Shown: positions 1-6,090 of the stretch, one piece after another
Layout: each line of letters begins with the position of its first letter
Numbering within the stretch: the first letter of the stretch is position 1
Origin: an uncultured Actinomycetes bacterium
Lineage (GTDB): Bacteria; Actinomycetota; Actinomycetes; S36-B12
Direction of reading: 5' to 3'
Assembly: GCA_937876275.1 (NCBI GenBank)
Contig: CALFIA010000223.1
Coordinates: 1-13,614 of the forward strand
DNA length: 13,614 nucleotides
The notes under the pieces: generated by a model
Database searches by the model: none
What the model saw: the letters and a program-made list of their open reading frames with translations, nothing else
What the model was told of the DNA's origin: nothing
Position numbers and translations under genes: made by a program

Positions 1-1248
1 TGAGGCCACTGCACTCGGAGTCGTGGCAGGCGTAGCACTAGTAGAGGCGTCCGGAGTCGCACTCGCCGATGAAGACGCTGATGCACTCGCGGAGGGACTT
101 GCCGATGACGACGCTCCCCCGGAGGCGGAGTCAGAGGTCGGATTGCCGGCTGCGCCAATCGCGTAGATCGAATAACCCGTTGCGCCCGAGGATGTATCCC
201 AGGTCAGCACGACGTTGCCGCCATCCATGGCGGCCTTGACCGCTGCTGGCGGCGCGGGGGCGCCAGTCACTGCAGGCTTCTGGTTCTCCTGCCAGCGAGC
301 GAAAAGGAACGTTCCGATGAGAGCGAGAATTGCCAGGAGAATCATCATTCGCCCGAAGAATCCGAGACGAAGATGAAAGAGGGGCTTCTGGATGACGGTC
401 GCGTGCTGGATGCTCGGCTTGACCTCGGTGATTTCCTCCGCGAGCAGCGTGTCGCGAAGCGGAGTCACCGTGCTCACGAGGTTTCCGGTGCGCGGCCGAC
501 CGAAGAACTTCAGATGGCTCTTGACGGTGACGTTCACCCACGTCGGCTCACCTGGCTTGAGAACGATGTCGCTCTTCTCGCACTTGACGCGCAGGCGACC
601 ATCGGGATCAATCACTGACAGGTTGAACTCAACGCTGGAATTTCCGTCATTCGTGATTTGCACATAGGTCTGCGCGCGCCGACGCATGTCTAGCGTTGAG
701 CGCGCGAAGAGAGACTTGAACGTGTGATACGGCTCGACATCTACGGTGAATTCGGCAACGGTGCGCTCGGTCCACCGCACTTGCGAAGTCGCCTTGACTC
801 CGACGACGTATCGGCCCGCCGTGAGAGTTGAGGTCTTCGGCGGACGCACCATGATGGTGACCGAACCTTCATCCCCCGGGAAGAGCGAAAGTTCGTTAGG
901 CACCGACTGAACCCAGGCATTTGCTGGGCCGAGAATGGAGATGTTGTAGGTCTCGACGACCGAGCCCACGTTACGAACGTTGACTTTCACGCGAACCGTG
1001 TGGCCCGGCATCACCTGGGTATGGGTGTCACTGAGCCAGACGAGCGGGCGGCTGCCCACGGTGTCAGATATCTCGCGGCCAGCTACTTCGTCAACATCGG
1101 ATGGATCAAAGCCCATCGCCGCGGCTTCGGCTTCAGCGGTGAGGGTGACAGTTTCGGGGGCCTTGACATCGGGGCGCTTGGGCGCGCGGGCAGAGCTTCG
1201 GGACCACCGATCAAACAGAGTCTCGGTGACCTGCTCGGGCTCCAACAC
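1..1248 (-). CDS. Single-pass membrane protein with Ig-like domains and FN3-like domain, CIS-associated (partial, C-terminus off window)
   Basis: An open frame of 416 codons runs without a stop from GTG at 1248 to the left edge, so the C-terminus is missing. Seen: an acidic/Ala-rich N-terminus (residues 1-60); two beta-rich segments resembling Ig-like/CARDB or NEW3 sandwiches (about 65-172 and 176-280, each with the NVGS or NDGNSS turn of such domains); one hydrophobic helix (about 300-317, flanked by R299 and R318); an FN3-like start (about 331-366); then a Ser/Ala/Thr/Pro-rich tail. The GTG start has a strong GGAGG 6 nt upstream and overlaps the AAA gene by 38 bp, so it belongs to that operon. 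Arginines before the helix favour the Ig part being cytoplasmic and the FN3/Ser-Thr part outside. Inference: a membrane dock for the particle, like CisA of the Streptomyces coelicolor CIS. The homology was not tested. Confidence 0.85.
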   Translation of the reverse strand, partial: MLEPEQVTETLFDRWSRSSARAPKRPDVKAPETVTLTAEAEAAAMGFDPSDVDEVAGREISDTVGSRPLVWLSDTHTQVMPGHTVRVKVNVRNVGSVVETYNISILGPANAWVQSVPNELSLFPGDEGSVTIMVRPPKTSTLTAGRYVVGVKATSQVRWTERTVAEFTVDVEPYHTFKSLFARSTLDMRRRAQTYVQITNDGNSSVEFNLSVIDPDGRLRVKCEKSDIVLKPGEPTWVNVTVKSHLKFFGRPRTGNLVSTVTPLRDTLLAEEITEVKPSIQHATVIQKPLFHLRLGFFGRMMILLAILALIGTFLFARWQENQKPAVTGAPAPPAAVKAAMDGGNVVLTWDTSSGATGYSIYAIGAAGNPTSDSASGGASSSASPSASASASSSASATPDASTSATPATTPSAVAS

Positions 1249-3202
1249 TTCTAGCCTCCGACAACCAATCGGCAAAGTCTGCGTTCGGGAAGGACAATCG
1301 GCCGATCTTCCGCCACTCACGTTCGCAGGCCTCGAGCAAGAAGGTGCGGTCGACGACCGTTCCTGCCTCGGCTGCTAGGTATGCAGCGGTGACGACAGCG
1401 GCCCGGATGGCACCCCCCGCCATGGGAAGGGTCGCTAGTCGACGGACGTCATCTTGCCCCACTAACCCCATCTGTCCCGTTAGACACGCCAGCCACAGAG
1501 CTTCTCTATTTTGAGCATCTGGCTCCGGGAAATCGATCACCGAGTCGAGGCGGCGGAGGAAGGCGGTATCGAGATTCGCCCTCAGGTTCGTGGTCAAGAT
1601 CGCCAAGCCGTCGAATGACTCCATGCGCTGGAGGAGATAGGCCACCTCAAGGTTCGCATATCGGTCACGAGCATCCGATACTTCGGAGCGCTTGCCGAAG
1701 AGTGCATCCGCCTCGTCGAAGAGCAGCACTCCATCGACGTCCTCTACCGAGGAGAACACTCGATCCAGGTTCTTCTCGGTCTCGCCGATGTATTTATCGA
1801 CCACCGCAGCCAGGTCGACCCGGAAAAGGGGCACGCCCAGCTCGCCAGCGAGGGCCTCGGCCGCCATGGTTTTGCCGGTGCCCGAAGGGCCGGAGAAGAG
1901 TGCCGTGACGCCGCGACCTCGCCCGCCGCCTGGGCGCATGCCCCACTCGTCGAGAACGATGGCGCGATTTCGCACTCGATTACTGAGCTCTCGAAGATCG
2001 CGCGTGACGGTCTCGCTCGAGACGACATCGGACAACCGGAACTCCGGGTCAATCGGCTTCGAGAGTCCCCGGCCGGTGACCACGTGCGGTGCCAAGGGTT
2101 CACCTTCAGTCAGGTGTCGGCGAAGATCCTCGGGTTCTACGTGGCTTGCTGCATCGGCGGCAATTTCCATCCCGGCGGGAGCGCCCAGATATGTCCACCA
2201 TTGACGACGCAGCTGAGCACCCGGGATCGGCAACGCGACTGCGCCTGTGTCCCACTTGCCGAGCTTTGCTCGCGTCTCGACCAGCGCGATGAACGGAACG
2301 TTGCGCGCAGAGAGATCAGCAAGGATCGCTTCTCTATCCATGCCGGGTGACGAGTGACGCAGATCCAGAACGATGATGCTGCCCCAGAGAGCAGCTTCGC
2401 GAACGCACGAATGAATCTGGGCCTTGCATTCCGCTGCATCGGCGCTGAGCAATCGGCCGTCGATCAGTACGGGTGGGATCGATTCTTCATCAGCCACGAG
2501 TCGACGCGCCTGATCACGAGCTGCAGACCCCGCACGCGATTGCAGCACGACCGGTAAGGATTCGATCAACGGAAGTGGGGGCAAAAGTTCTTCCGGCAGA
2601 ACGGATTCTGCCAGTACGTCGAGTACGGGCGATGCGATTGCATCGAAACGATTATCGCCCAAGAGGAAGGAGACAACGCGCTCGGGAACATGCAGAACTC
2701 TGGTAAGCAGCGAGCGATTTCCCTGCTCGACTTCGATCATTCCAAGGGCGATCAACCGTGCGTCATTTCGGAGAAGTGCGCGCGCCTCGTGATCTGAGGG
2801 TTCGGCTCCGGCTAGTCGCAGTGCTGTGGCAACACTCGGACCGCGCGTATCGACTTCATTGTTCAAGACGATGTAGAAGTGCTCGAATCGAGGATCCAGA
2901 TTGACCGCCAGTGCAACAACGAGGATGCCGAGCTCAATGTCGTTCAAACCAAGATTGCCGGCGAGAAGCTGAAGCCTGGTGGGCAGCACGTCGAACGGAA
3001 TCGAGTCCGCAACGGCACCCTGCTTGCCGCGACGTGCATCACGCACGATGAGTGACGGCGGGAAGTAGTGACCGCGTTGACGATCCTCGACATCACCCGT
3101 CGCCCGACTTGCCTCGACGACATTGGCAACCCGCTCGGCAAGAGCATCAATCATGACGAGCATCTGCTCTTGCGCGGACGTCATCTCCTGATCAGTGCTC
3201 AT
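1211..3202 (-). CDS. cis15: AAA+ ATPase of contractile injection system (Pvc15/Afp15-type)
   Basis: 663 residues. The C-terminal half is a single AAA+ module: Walker A GPSGTGKT (438-445), Walker B LLFDEADA (493-500, with D496 and E497), sensor-1 TTN (537-539), and an arginine-finger-like RR (550-551). The N-terminal ~380 residues have the segment DIELGILVVALAVNLDPRF (88-106), typical of the N-terminal region of ATPases encoded in eCIS loci, and no other recognised catalytic motif. Known of the family: one such ATPase accompanies most eCIS clusters and is thought to act in particle assembly or payload handling in the cytoplasm. The ATG overlaps the stop of the preceding DUF4255 gene as ATGA, with no good Shine-Dalgarno, so translation is probably coupled. 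All nucleotide-binding residues are intact. A CbxX-like AAA protein elsewhere would look similar, but the neighbour fixes the call. Confidence 0.92.
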   Translation of the reverse strand: MSTDQEMTSAQEQMLVMIDALAERVANVVEASRATGDVEDRQRGHYFPPSLIVRDARRGKQGAVADSIPFDVLPTRLQLLAGNLGLNDIELGILVVALAVNLDPRFEHFYIVLNNEVDTRGPSVATALRLAGAEPSDHEARALLRNDARLIALGMIEVEQGNRSLLTRVLHVPERVVSFLLGDNRFDAIASPVLDVLAESVLPEELLPPLPLIESLPVVLQSRAGSAARDQARRLVADEESIPPVLIDGRLLSADAAECKAQIHSCVREAALWGSIIVLDLRHSSPGMDREAILADLSARNVPFIALVETRAKLGKWDTGAVALPIPGAQLRRQWWTYLGAPAGMEIAADAASHVEPEDLRRHLTEGEPLAPHVVTGRGLSKPIDPEFRLSDVVSSETVTRDLRELSNRVRNRAIVLDEWGMRPGGGRGRGVTALFSGPSGTGKTMAAEALAGELGVPLFRVDLAAVVDKYIGETEKNLDRVFSSVEDVDGVLLFDEADALFGKRSEVSDARDRYANLEVAYLLQRMESFDGLAILTTNLRANLDTAFLRRLDSVIDFPEPDAQNREALWLACLTGQMGLVGQDDVRRLATLPMAGGAIRAAVVTAAYLAAEAGTVVDRTFLLEACEREWRKIGRLSFPNADFADWLSEARSVGARAGHRDSV
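1255..1259 (-). promoter_or_regulatory. Shine-Dalgarno GGAGG deciding the GTG start at 1248
   Basis: The minus strand reads GGAGG, then six bases, then GTG. It lies inside the 3' end of the upstream ATPase gene. This is the strongest ribosome site in the window and supports the GTG over TTG at 1245 or the first internal ATG (residue 45). Confidence 0.8.
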
Positions 3203-3933
3203 GACGAGGGTTGGCCAGAGGCATCACCAGCGGGTGCGGGCGTGCCAGCGGCGGGAATGACGACTGGAGACCCATCGGGGCGCGTACGCGTGCGCATCCC
3301 GGCGTCGGGATCCGCAGGATTGCGGCCACGAACTTCGGAGGAAGCACCTGTCTCGGTATTGCCCACCTTGATCGCCGGCGGGGCGGTCTGCGGGGGACCA
3401 GCGGCAGCCGGAGTGCCGGTTGGCACTGGAATCGAGGCCACGATCGACAACGTGGGGCGGTAATCGCCTCCGATGGCCGTCATCAACTCGGTCACCATGC
3501 GCTCGGTGAAGGTCTTGCCGCCGATTCTGGTGGTGATCGAGAAGCCCGTGCCCACGATGCTCGCCAGCTGCCCCCCGATGTACGACGGGGGAACGATGTC
3601 CTGCTTCAACAAGGCAATGAGGGCAGAGCCCAGGAGTTGGTGATCGTCCTCAGGCGTAGCGGTCCAGGCGGTGAGGAGGTAGGTCACCGCATAGAAGCGC
3701 AGGGGCGCGACTCGGGCGGTGACCTGGCCATTGTCATTGACGAGCTCTCGCGGGTTGACCGTACGACGATCAAGATCCTCGCGAACATCGGCGAGGAAGA
3801 GATTGAGCACGGGGCCGGTACGACGAGATGCCCAGTCCTTCGTAGGCGGATCGAGTTCTACCTTGATCGATTGGCCGGGAAGGGTCTCTTCAGTGAGGTA
3901 ACGCGATAGAGCGGAATCGAGATCAGCGAGCAT
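3199..3933 (-). CDS. cis16: DUF4255/Pvc16_N-domain cap protein of contractile injection system
   Basis: 244 residues from ATG at 3933. The family's hallmark layout is present: start MLADLDSAL, then DPPTKDWASRRTGPVLNLFL (about residues 28-47), VREDLDRR, and the LRFYAVTYLLTAW helix. These match DUF4255 (Pvc16/Afp16), the protein that caps the sheath/tube end of eCIS particles and sets or closes tube length. The last ~75 residues are a Pro/Ala/Gly-rich, probably disordered tail. The reading frame extends 16 codons further to a TTG at 3981, but ATG 3933 has GAGG six bases upstream and begins where family members begin. It overlaps the upstream membrane gene by 11 bp and the ATPase gene by 4 bp. 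Together with the adjacent Pvc15-type ATPase this is the main evidence that the locus is an eCIS. Confidence 0.9.
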   Translation of the reverse strand: MLADLDSALSRYLTEETLPGQSIKVELDPPTKDWASRRTGPVLNLFLADVREDLDRRTVNPRELVNDNGQVTARVAPLRFYAVTYLLTAWTATPEDDHQLLGSALIALLKQDIVPPSYIGGQLASIVGTGFSITTRIGGKTFTERMVTELMTAIGGDYRPTLSIVASIPVPTGTPAAAGPPQTAPPAIKVGNTETGASSEVRGRNPADPDAGMRTRTRPDGSPVVIPAAGTPAPAGDASGQPSS

Positions 3934-4825
3934 CGGCGGCCTCGCGACCTTGCCGATGATTAATGACAGCGGCAGCGACAAGCGAGGCGATACCGAGCAG
4001 GAGAAGAACCGTGATGAAGCCCGGGATGGAGATGGAGGCTTCCTTGCCTCCAGAACCGTTCACCGAGAAGGTGAAGGAAATACTCTGCGCGCCGCTGCTG
4101 GTCGGGCTTGCCGGGCACTCTGTGATTCCGCATCGGTACAGCACCTGAATGACCGTCATCACGATGTAGGTGCAGAGCCAGATGATGGTCCAGTAGGCGA
4201 ATACGCGCGACGGACTCTTGTGATTCGTGATGCCGTGGTCCCACGACGCCCATGACGGAATCCATAGCAATATCAACGCAATTGACAGTGCGGCAAGCGC
4301 GAAAATACCCAATGCCCAATCGAAAAGCGGATACCCCAGGACTACCTGATTGGGATCCATGACAAAGGTTCCGCGCGCGTCATCGAGAAGCTGCTGGCCG
4401 CAGACAGCACCACCGACAAGTGCAGAGATGAGACTGATCGAGTAGTGCTGCGGGCTCATTCCCCAGATCAAGTTCATGATCGGACCAAGCGCAACTCCGA
4501 TAAGCGCAGATCTCTCGAGAACGCCGAGATAGGACGGCGGCATTCCGTAGCCGAACTCCTGCGTCAGGGCGAGGGTCAATACGAAGAGGATCGCCAGCAA
4601 GGCGAGAATGTTGAGCCAGCGTGCAGCGCCGATCGGCGCGGAGGGCTCACTGCCATGCGAGGCCGATGACGTCGCCGAGCCGTCAGCCGAGGTGTCGTCG
4701 CCGGAACCAGACCCAGAACCTGAACCCCCGACCGAGGGCATCTTCGGTTCCTTGGGCGCCTTGGGCATCTTGGGAGACGACGGTGCCTTAGGCATCGTCA
4801 TCTTGCCACTGGGGAAGCCGACCAT
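3923..4825 (-). CDS. Polytopic membrane protein, DsbB-like fold lacking redox cysteines, CIS-associated
   Basis: 300-301 residues (GTG 4828 or ATG 4825; AAGG/TAGG purines lie just upstream of both). Residue numbers are from the GTG. The N-terminus is cationic and low in complexity, with MPKAP/PKMP repeats (12-31), a Gly-Ser linker, and an Asp/Ser/Ala-rich stretch to ~65. Hydrophobic helices lie at about 70-90, 105-122, 130-147, 170-190, 209-231 and 269-288. The segment P98-S-Y-L-G-V-L-E-R-S-A-L-I-G111 aligns by eye with the DsbB signature PCxLCxxERxALFG. The glutamate, the arginine (R48 in E. coli DsbB, near the quinone) and ALxG are kept, but both cysteines of CxxC are Ser and Gly. The helix-3 GxQ motif and LGIF at helix 4 also match. 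The second DsbB loop has no cysteine pair. Two extra helices follow. The gene sits 25 bp after the 40-residue peptide gene and overlaps cis16 by 11 bp. Its function is unknown; a non-catalytic membrane scaffold or quinone-binding sensor for the CIS is inference. Confidence 0.85.
   Translation of the reverse strand: MVGFPSGKMTMPKAPSSPKMPKAPKEPKMPSVGGSGSGSGSGDDTSADGSATSSASHGSEPSAPIGAARWLNILALLAILFVLTLALTQEFGYGMPPSYLGVLERSALIGVALGPIMNLIWGMSPQHYSISLISALVGGAVCGQQLLDDARGTFVMDPNQVVLGYPLFDWALGIFALAALSIALILLWIPSWASWDHGITNHKSPSRVFAYWTIIWLCTYIVMTVIQVLYRCGITECPASPTSSGAQSISFTFSVNGSGGKEASISIPGFITVLLLLGIASLVAAAVINHRQGREAADAR
3940..3943 (-). promoter_or_regulatory. Shine-Dalgarno GAGG selecting ATG 3933 for cis16
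   Basis: GAGG is read on the minus strand with a six-base spacer to ATG at 3933. It supports this start over the upstream TTG at 3981. Confidence 0.55.
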
Positions 4826-4853
4826 CACTACCTACCTTGTCGCGGAAACCGGG

Positions 4854-4976
4854 CTAATTGAAGATGAAGAAGCCCAGGGTGAGAACCAGTGACCCCAGGG
4901 CAGCCGGAACGGTCCACTTCGAACGCCGAATGGCACCGAAGATCACCACTGCCCAGGCAAGGAAAAGGATCACCAT
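4854..4976 (-). CDS. 40-residue two-helix membrane peptide at head of CIS operon
   Basis: This short ORF runs from ATG 4976 to TAG 4854-4856 and fills the gap before the CIS-associated membrane gene, 25 bp away. It begins MVILFLAWAVVIFGAI (helix 1, residues 1-16), followed by the basic turn RRSK and a second hydrophobic helix (about 23-40) ending FFIFN at the stop. The basic turn should be cytoplasmic, with both ends out. There is no Shine-Dalgarno, but TAGTTT lies 7 nt before the ATG, placing the predicted transcript start at the start codon, so translation is probably leaderless. No family is recognised. A two-helix peptide leading an injection-system operon could be an assembly partner of the next membrane protein or a holin-like release factor; nothing in the sequence decides between these. 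Confidence 0.6.
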   Translation of the reverse strand: MVILFLAWAVVIFGAIRRSKWTVPAALGSLVLTLGFFIFN

Positions 4977-4983
4977 GGGGGGC

Positions 4984-4989
4984 AAACTA
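4984..4989 (-). promoter_or_regulatory. Putative -10 box TAGTTT of the CIS operon (leaderless)
   Basis: TAGTTT on the minus strand is followed by seven bases and then ATG 4976, the geometry of an actinobacterial leaderless promoter. No convincing -35 hexamer is seen at 16-18 bp. CCCCTAG repeats lie upstream. Confidence 0.45.
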
Positions 4990-5011
4990 CCGTGCTCACG
5001 AGGAGGGGGCC

Positions 5012-5055
5012 AGGGATCCCCCTAGATGCCTGGGGGACCTTAGGGCTACCCCTAG
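5012..5055. promoter_or_regulatory. Inverted and direct repeat cluster upstream of CIS operon (operator or weak terminator)
   Basis: An interrupted stem, TCCCCC/GGGGGA plus flanking GG/CC, spans 5012-5040 with a 9-nt loop. A second short inverted repeat, TAGGG-CTAC-CCCTA, spans 5041-5054. CCCCTAG occurs twice in the same orientation at 5019-5025 and 5049-5055, exactly 30 bp apart. No T-run follows either stem on either strand, so a classical terminator for the methyltransferase gene is not supported. The position is upstream of the putative operon promoter. Confidence 0.4.
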
Positions 5056-5088
5056 CGAAAACTGCGCCGTTGAGGTCAGCCCTGGGAA

Positions 5089-5787
5089 TCAGCGCTTACG
5101 AAGGACGTACAGGCTCTGCCCGTCGGTTTCCTGCCCGTACTCGAAACGACTGACCGCTAGGCGCGCGGCATTGACGTGGTCCTCGAAGTGCCAGCGGGCG
5201 AACCGTGTGCAGTGCAGGCGGCCCTTCCAGTCGAGTGGGCCGTATCCCTCGGGGTTCTCTTCCCAGCCCGGGACGTCCTCTTCGACAAAGCAGGTCACGA
5301 AGGCCATACCGCCGGGCGCTAGGGCCTCGTGGATCAGGCGCAGGTAGGCCGGGGTGTCTTCGTCATTCATGTGAGAGAACACCGAATAGGCGTAGAAGAC
5401 GTCGACCGAGCCCGGCTCGGCGGCCAAAGTGCGCTCGGGTGAGCCATCGGGGTTGTAGCGCTCATTACTGACGTTGACCAGCGTGAAGCGGTAGCCGGGG
5501 GCTGTCAGGTTCTCCTGAGCCCAGCCGAGGACCTCGGGCTGGATGTCGACACCGTGGTAATCGGCCACTCGACCAAAGTGCTCGCGCACGCCGACAGCCA
5601 GGCGGCCGGCGCCGCAGCCCCAGTCGTACAGGTTCGACTGCGCGGTGAGCCCTGCGTACTTCTCGAGACGCTTGACGTCCTTGACGGCCGTCTTGATGAA
5701 GGCGGCATCGTCCTTGAAGTGCTCACCACCCATGCGGTACTTGCCCGGGGGCAGGGCGTTCTTCGAGGACTTCTTCCGATTCAGCAT
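5089..5787 (-). CDS. Class I SAM-dependent methyltransferase
   Basis: 232 residues from ATG 5787. Motif I YDWGCGAGR (54-62) and the acidic ribose-binding motif GVDIQPE (79-85) mark a Rossmann-fold SAM methyltransferase; a post-II segment VFYAYSVFSHM (130-140) and the loop ALAPGG (155-160) follow. The substrate is unknown; members with the FSHM-type motif are often annotated only as type 11/12 methyltransferases. The frame extends eight codons upstream to 5811, but that start would lie inside the divergent chorismate mutase promoter, whereas ATG 5787 sits 7 nt after TAGTCT, giving a leaderless start. It is transcribed towards the CIS operon, separated by 112 bp from the 40-residue peptide gene, and is probably an independent gene. 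Confidence 0.85.
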   Translation of the reverse strand: MLNRKKSSKNALPPGKYRMGGEHFKDDAAFIKTAVKDVKRLEKYAGLTAQSNLYDWGCGAGRLAVGVREHFGRVADYHGVDIQPEVLGWAQENLTAPGYRFTLVNVSNERYNPDGSPERTLAAEPGSVDVFYAYSVFSHMNDEDTPAYLRLIHEALAPGGMAFVTCFVEEDVPGWEENPEGYGPLDWKGRLHCTRFARWHFEDHVNAARLAVSRFEYGQETDGQSLYVLRKR

Positions 5788-5794
5788 GGCGCCC

Positions 5795-5800
5795 AGACTA
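5795..5800 (-). promoter_or_regulatory. -10 box TAGTCT for methyltransferase
   Basis: The minus strand reads TAGTCT, seven bases, then ATG 5787. It shares the TA step at 5799-5800 with the -10 box of the divergent chorismate mutase gene. No clear -35. Confidence 0.45.
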
Positions 5801-5804
5801 CGCT
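5799..5804 (+). promoter_or_regulatory. -10 box TACGCT for chorismate mutase
   Basis: TACGCT, seven bases, then GTG 5812. There is no Shine-Dalgarno before the GTG, so leaderless initiation is the simplest reading. It overlaps the opposing -10 box by two bases. Confidence 0.45.
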
Positions 5805-5811
5805 GCGACAC

Positions 5812-6090
5812 GTGGATGAGCTGTCACGACTGCGCGCAGAACTCGATGTCATCGATTCAGAGATCGTCATCGCAATCGGCGCTCGCCTGGCCAAGGCGCG
5901 CGAGATCGGTGCTGCAAAGGCAGCCATGGGATCTGTGGTGCGTGACCCCGCTCGTGAGCGCATCGTCATCGAGGGAGTTCGCACTCAGGCCGAGGCCATC
6001 GGCTCGAATGCCGATCTCACCCAAGAGGTCTTCACCATGCTGATTCATGGCGCATTACGCGTACAGAATCACGATCCGTCGAAGGACTGA
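5812..6090 (+). CDS. Chorismate mutase, AroQ class
   Basis: 92 residues from GTG 5812, a normal length for a free-standing all-helical AroQ mutase, which converts chorismate to prephenate for phenylalanine and tyrosine synthesis in the cytoplasm. Counting from this start, the active-site residues of the E. coli P-protein mutase domain are found at a constant offset of three: R8 (R11), R25 (R28), K36 (K39), D45 (D48), R48 (R51), E49 (E52) and Q85 (Q88). Only the Ser84 position differs, being Ala81. The frame is open further upstream, but that stretch is the antisense of the methyltransferase. The gene diverges from the methyltransferase with 24 bp between starts and ends back to back with the CoA-transferase gene. 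Confidence 0.9.
   Translation: MDELSRLRAELDVIDSEIVIAIGARLAKAREIGAAKAAMGSVVRDPARERIVIEGVRTQAEAIGSNADLTQEVFTMLIHGALRVQNHDPSKD

Noticed and set aside
131..541. 136-residue minus-strand ORF
   Set aside because: It is an out-of-frame reading of the partial Ig/FN3 membrane protein, whose own frame is open over all 1248 bases.
3934..3981. TTG start giving a longer cis16 protein
   Set aside because: ATG 3933 has GAGG six bases upstream and matches the usual N-terminus of the family; the longer form would lie within the preceding gene.
4854..4976. Naming the 40-residue peptide a holin
   Set aside because: Size and two helices fit, but there is no endolysin gene nearby and no recognisable holin signature.
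5012..5040. Rho-independent terminator for the methyltransferase
   Set aside because: The stem is interrupted and no T-run follows on the minus strand, so it is listed only as a repeat/regulatory candidate.
5554..5811. N-terminal extension of the chorismate mutase frame
   Set aside because: This stretch is antisense to the methyltransferase, and the core AroQ residues match with the start at 5812.
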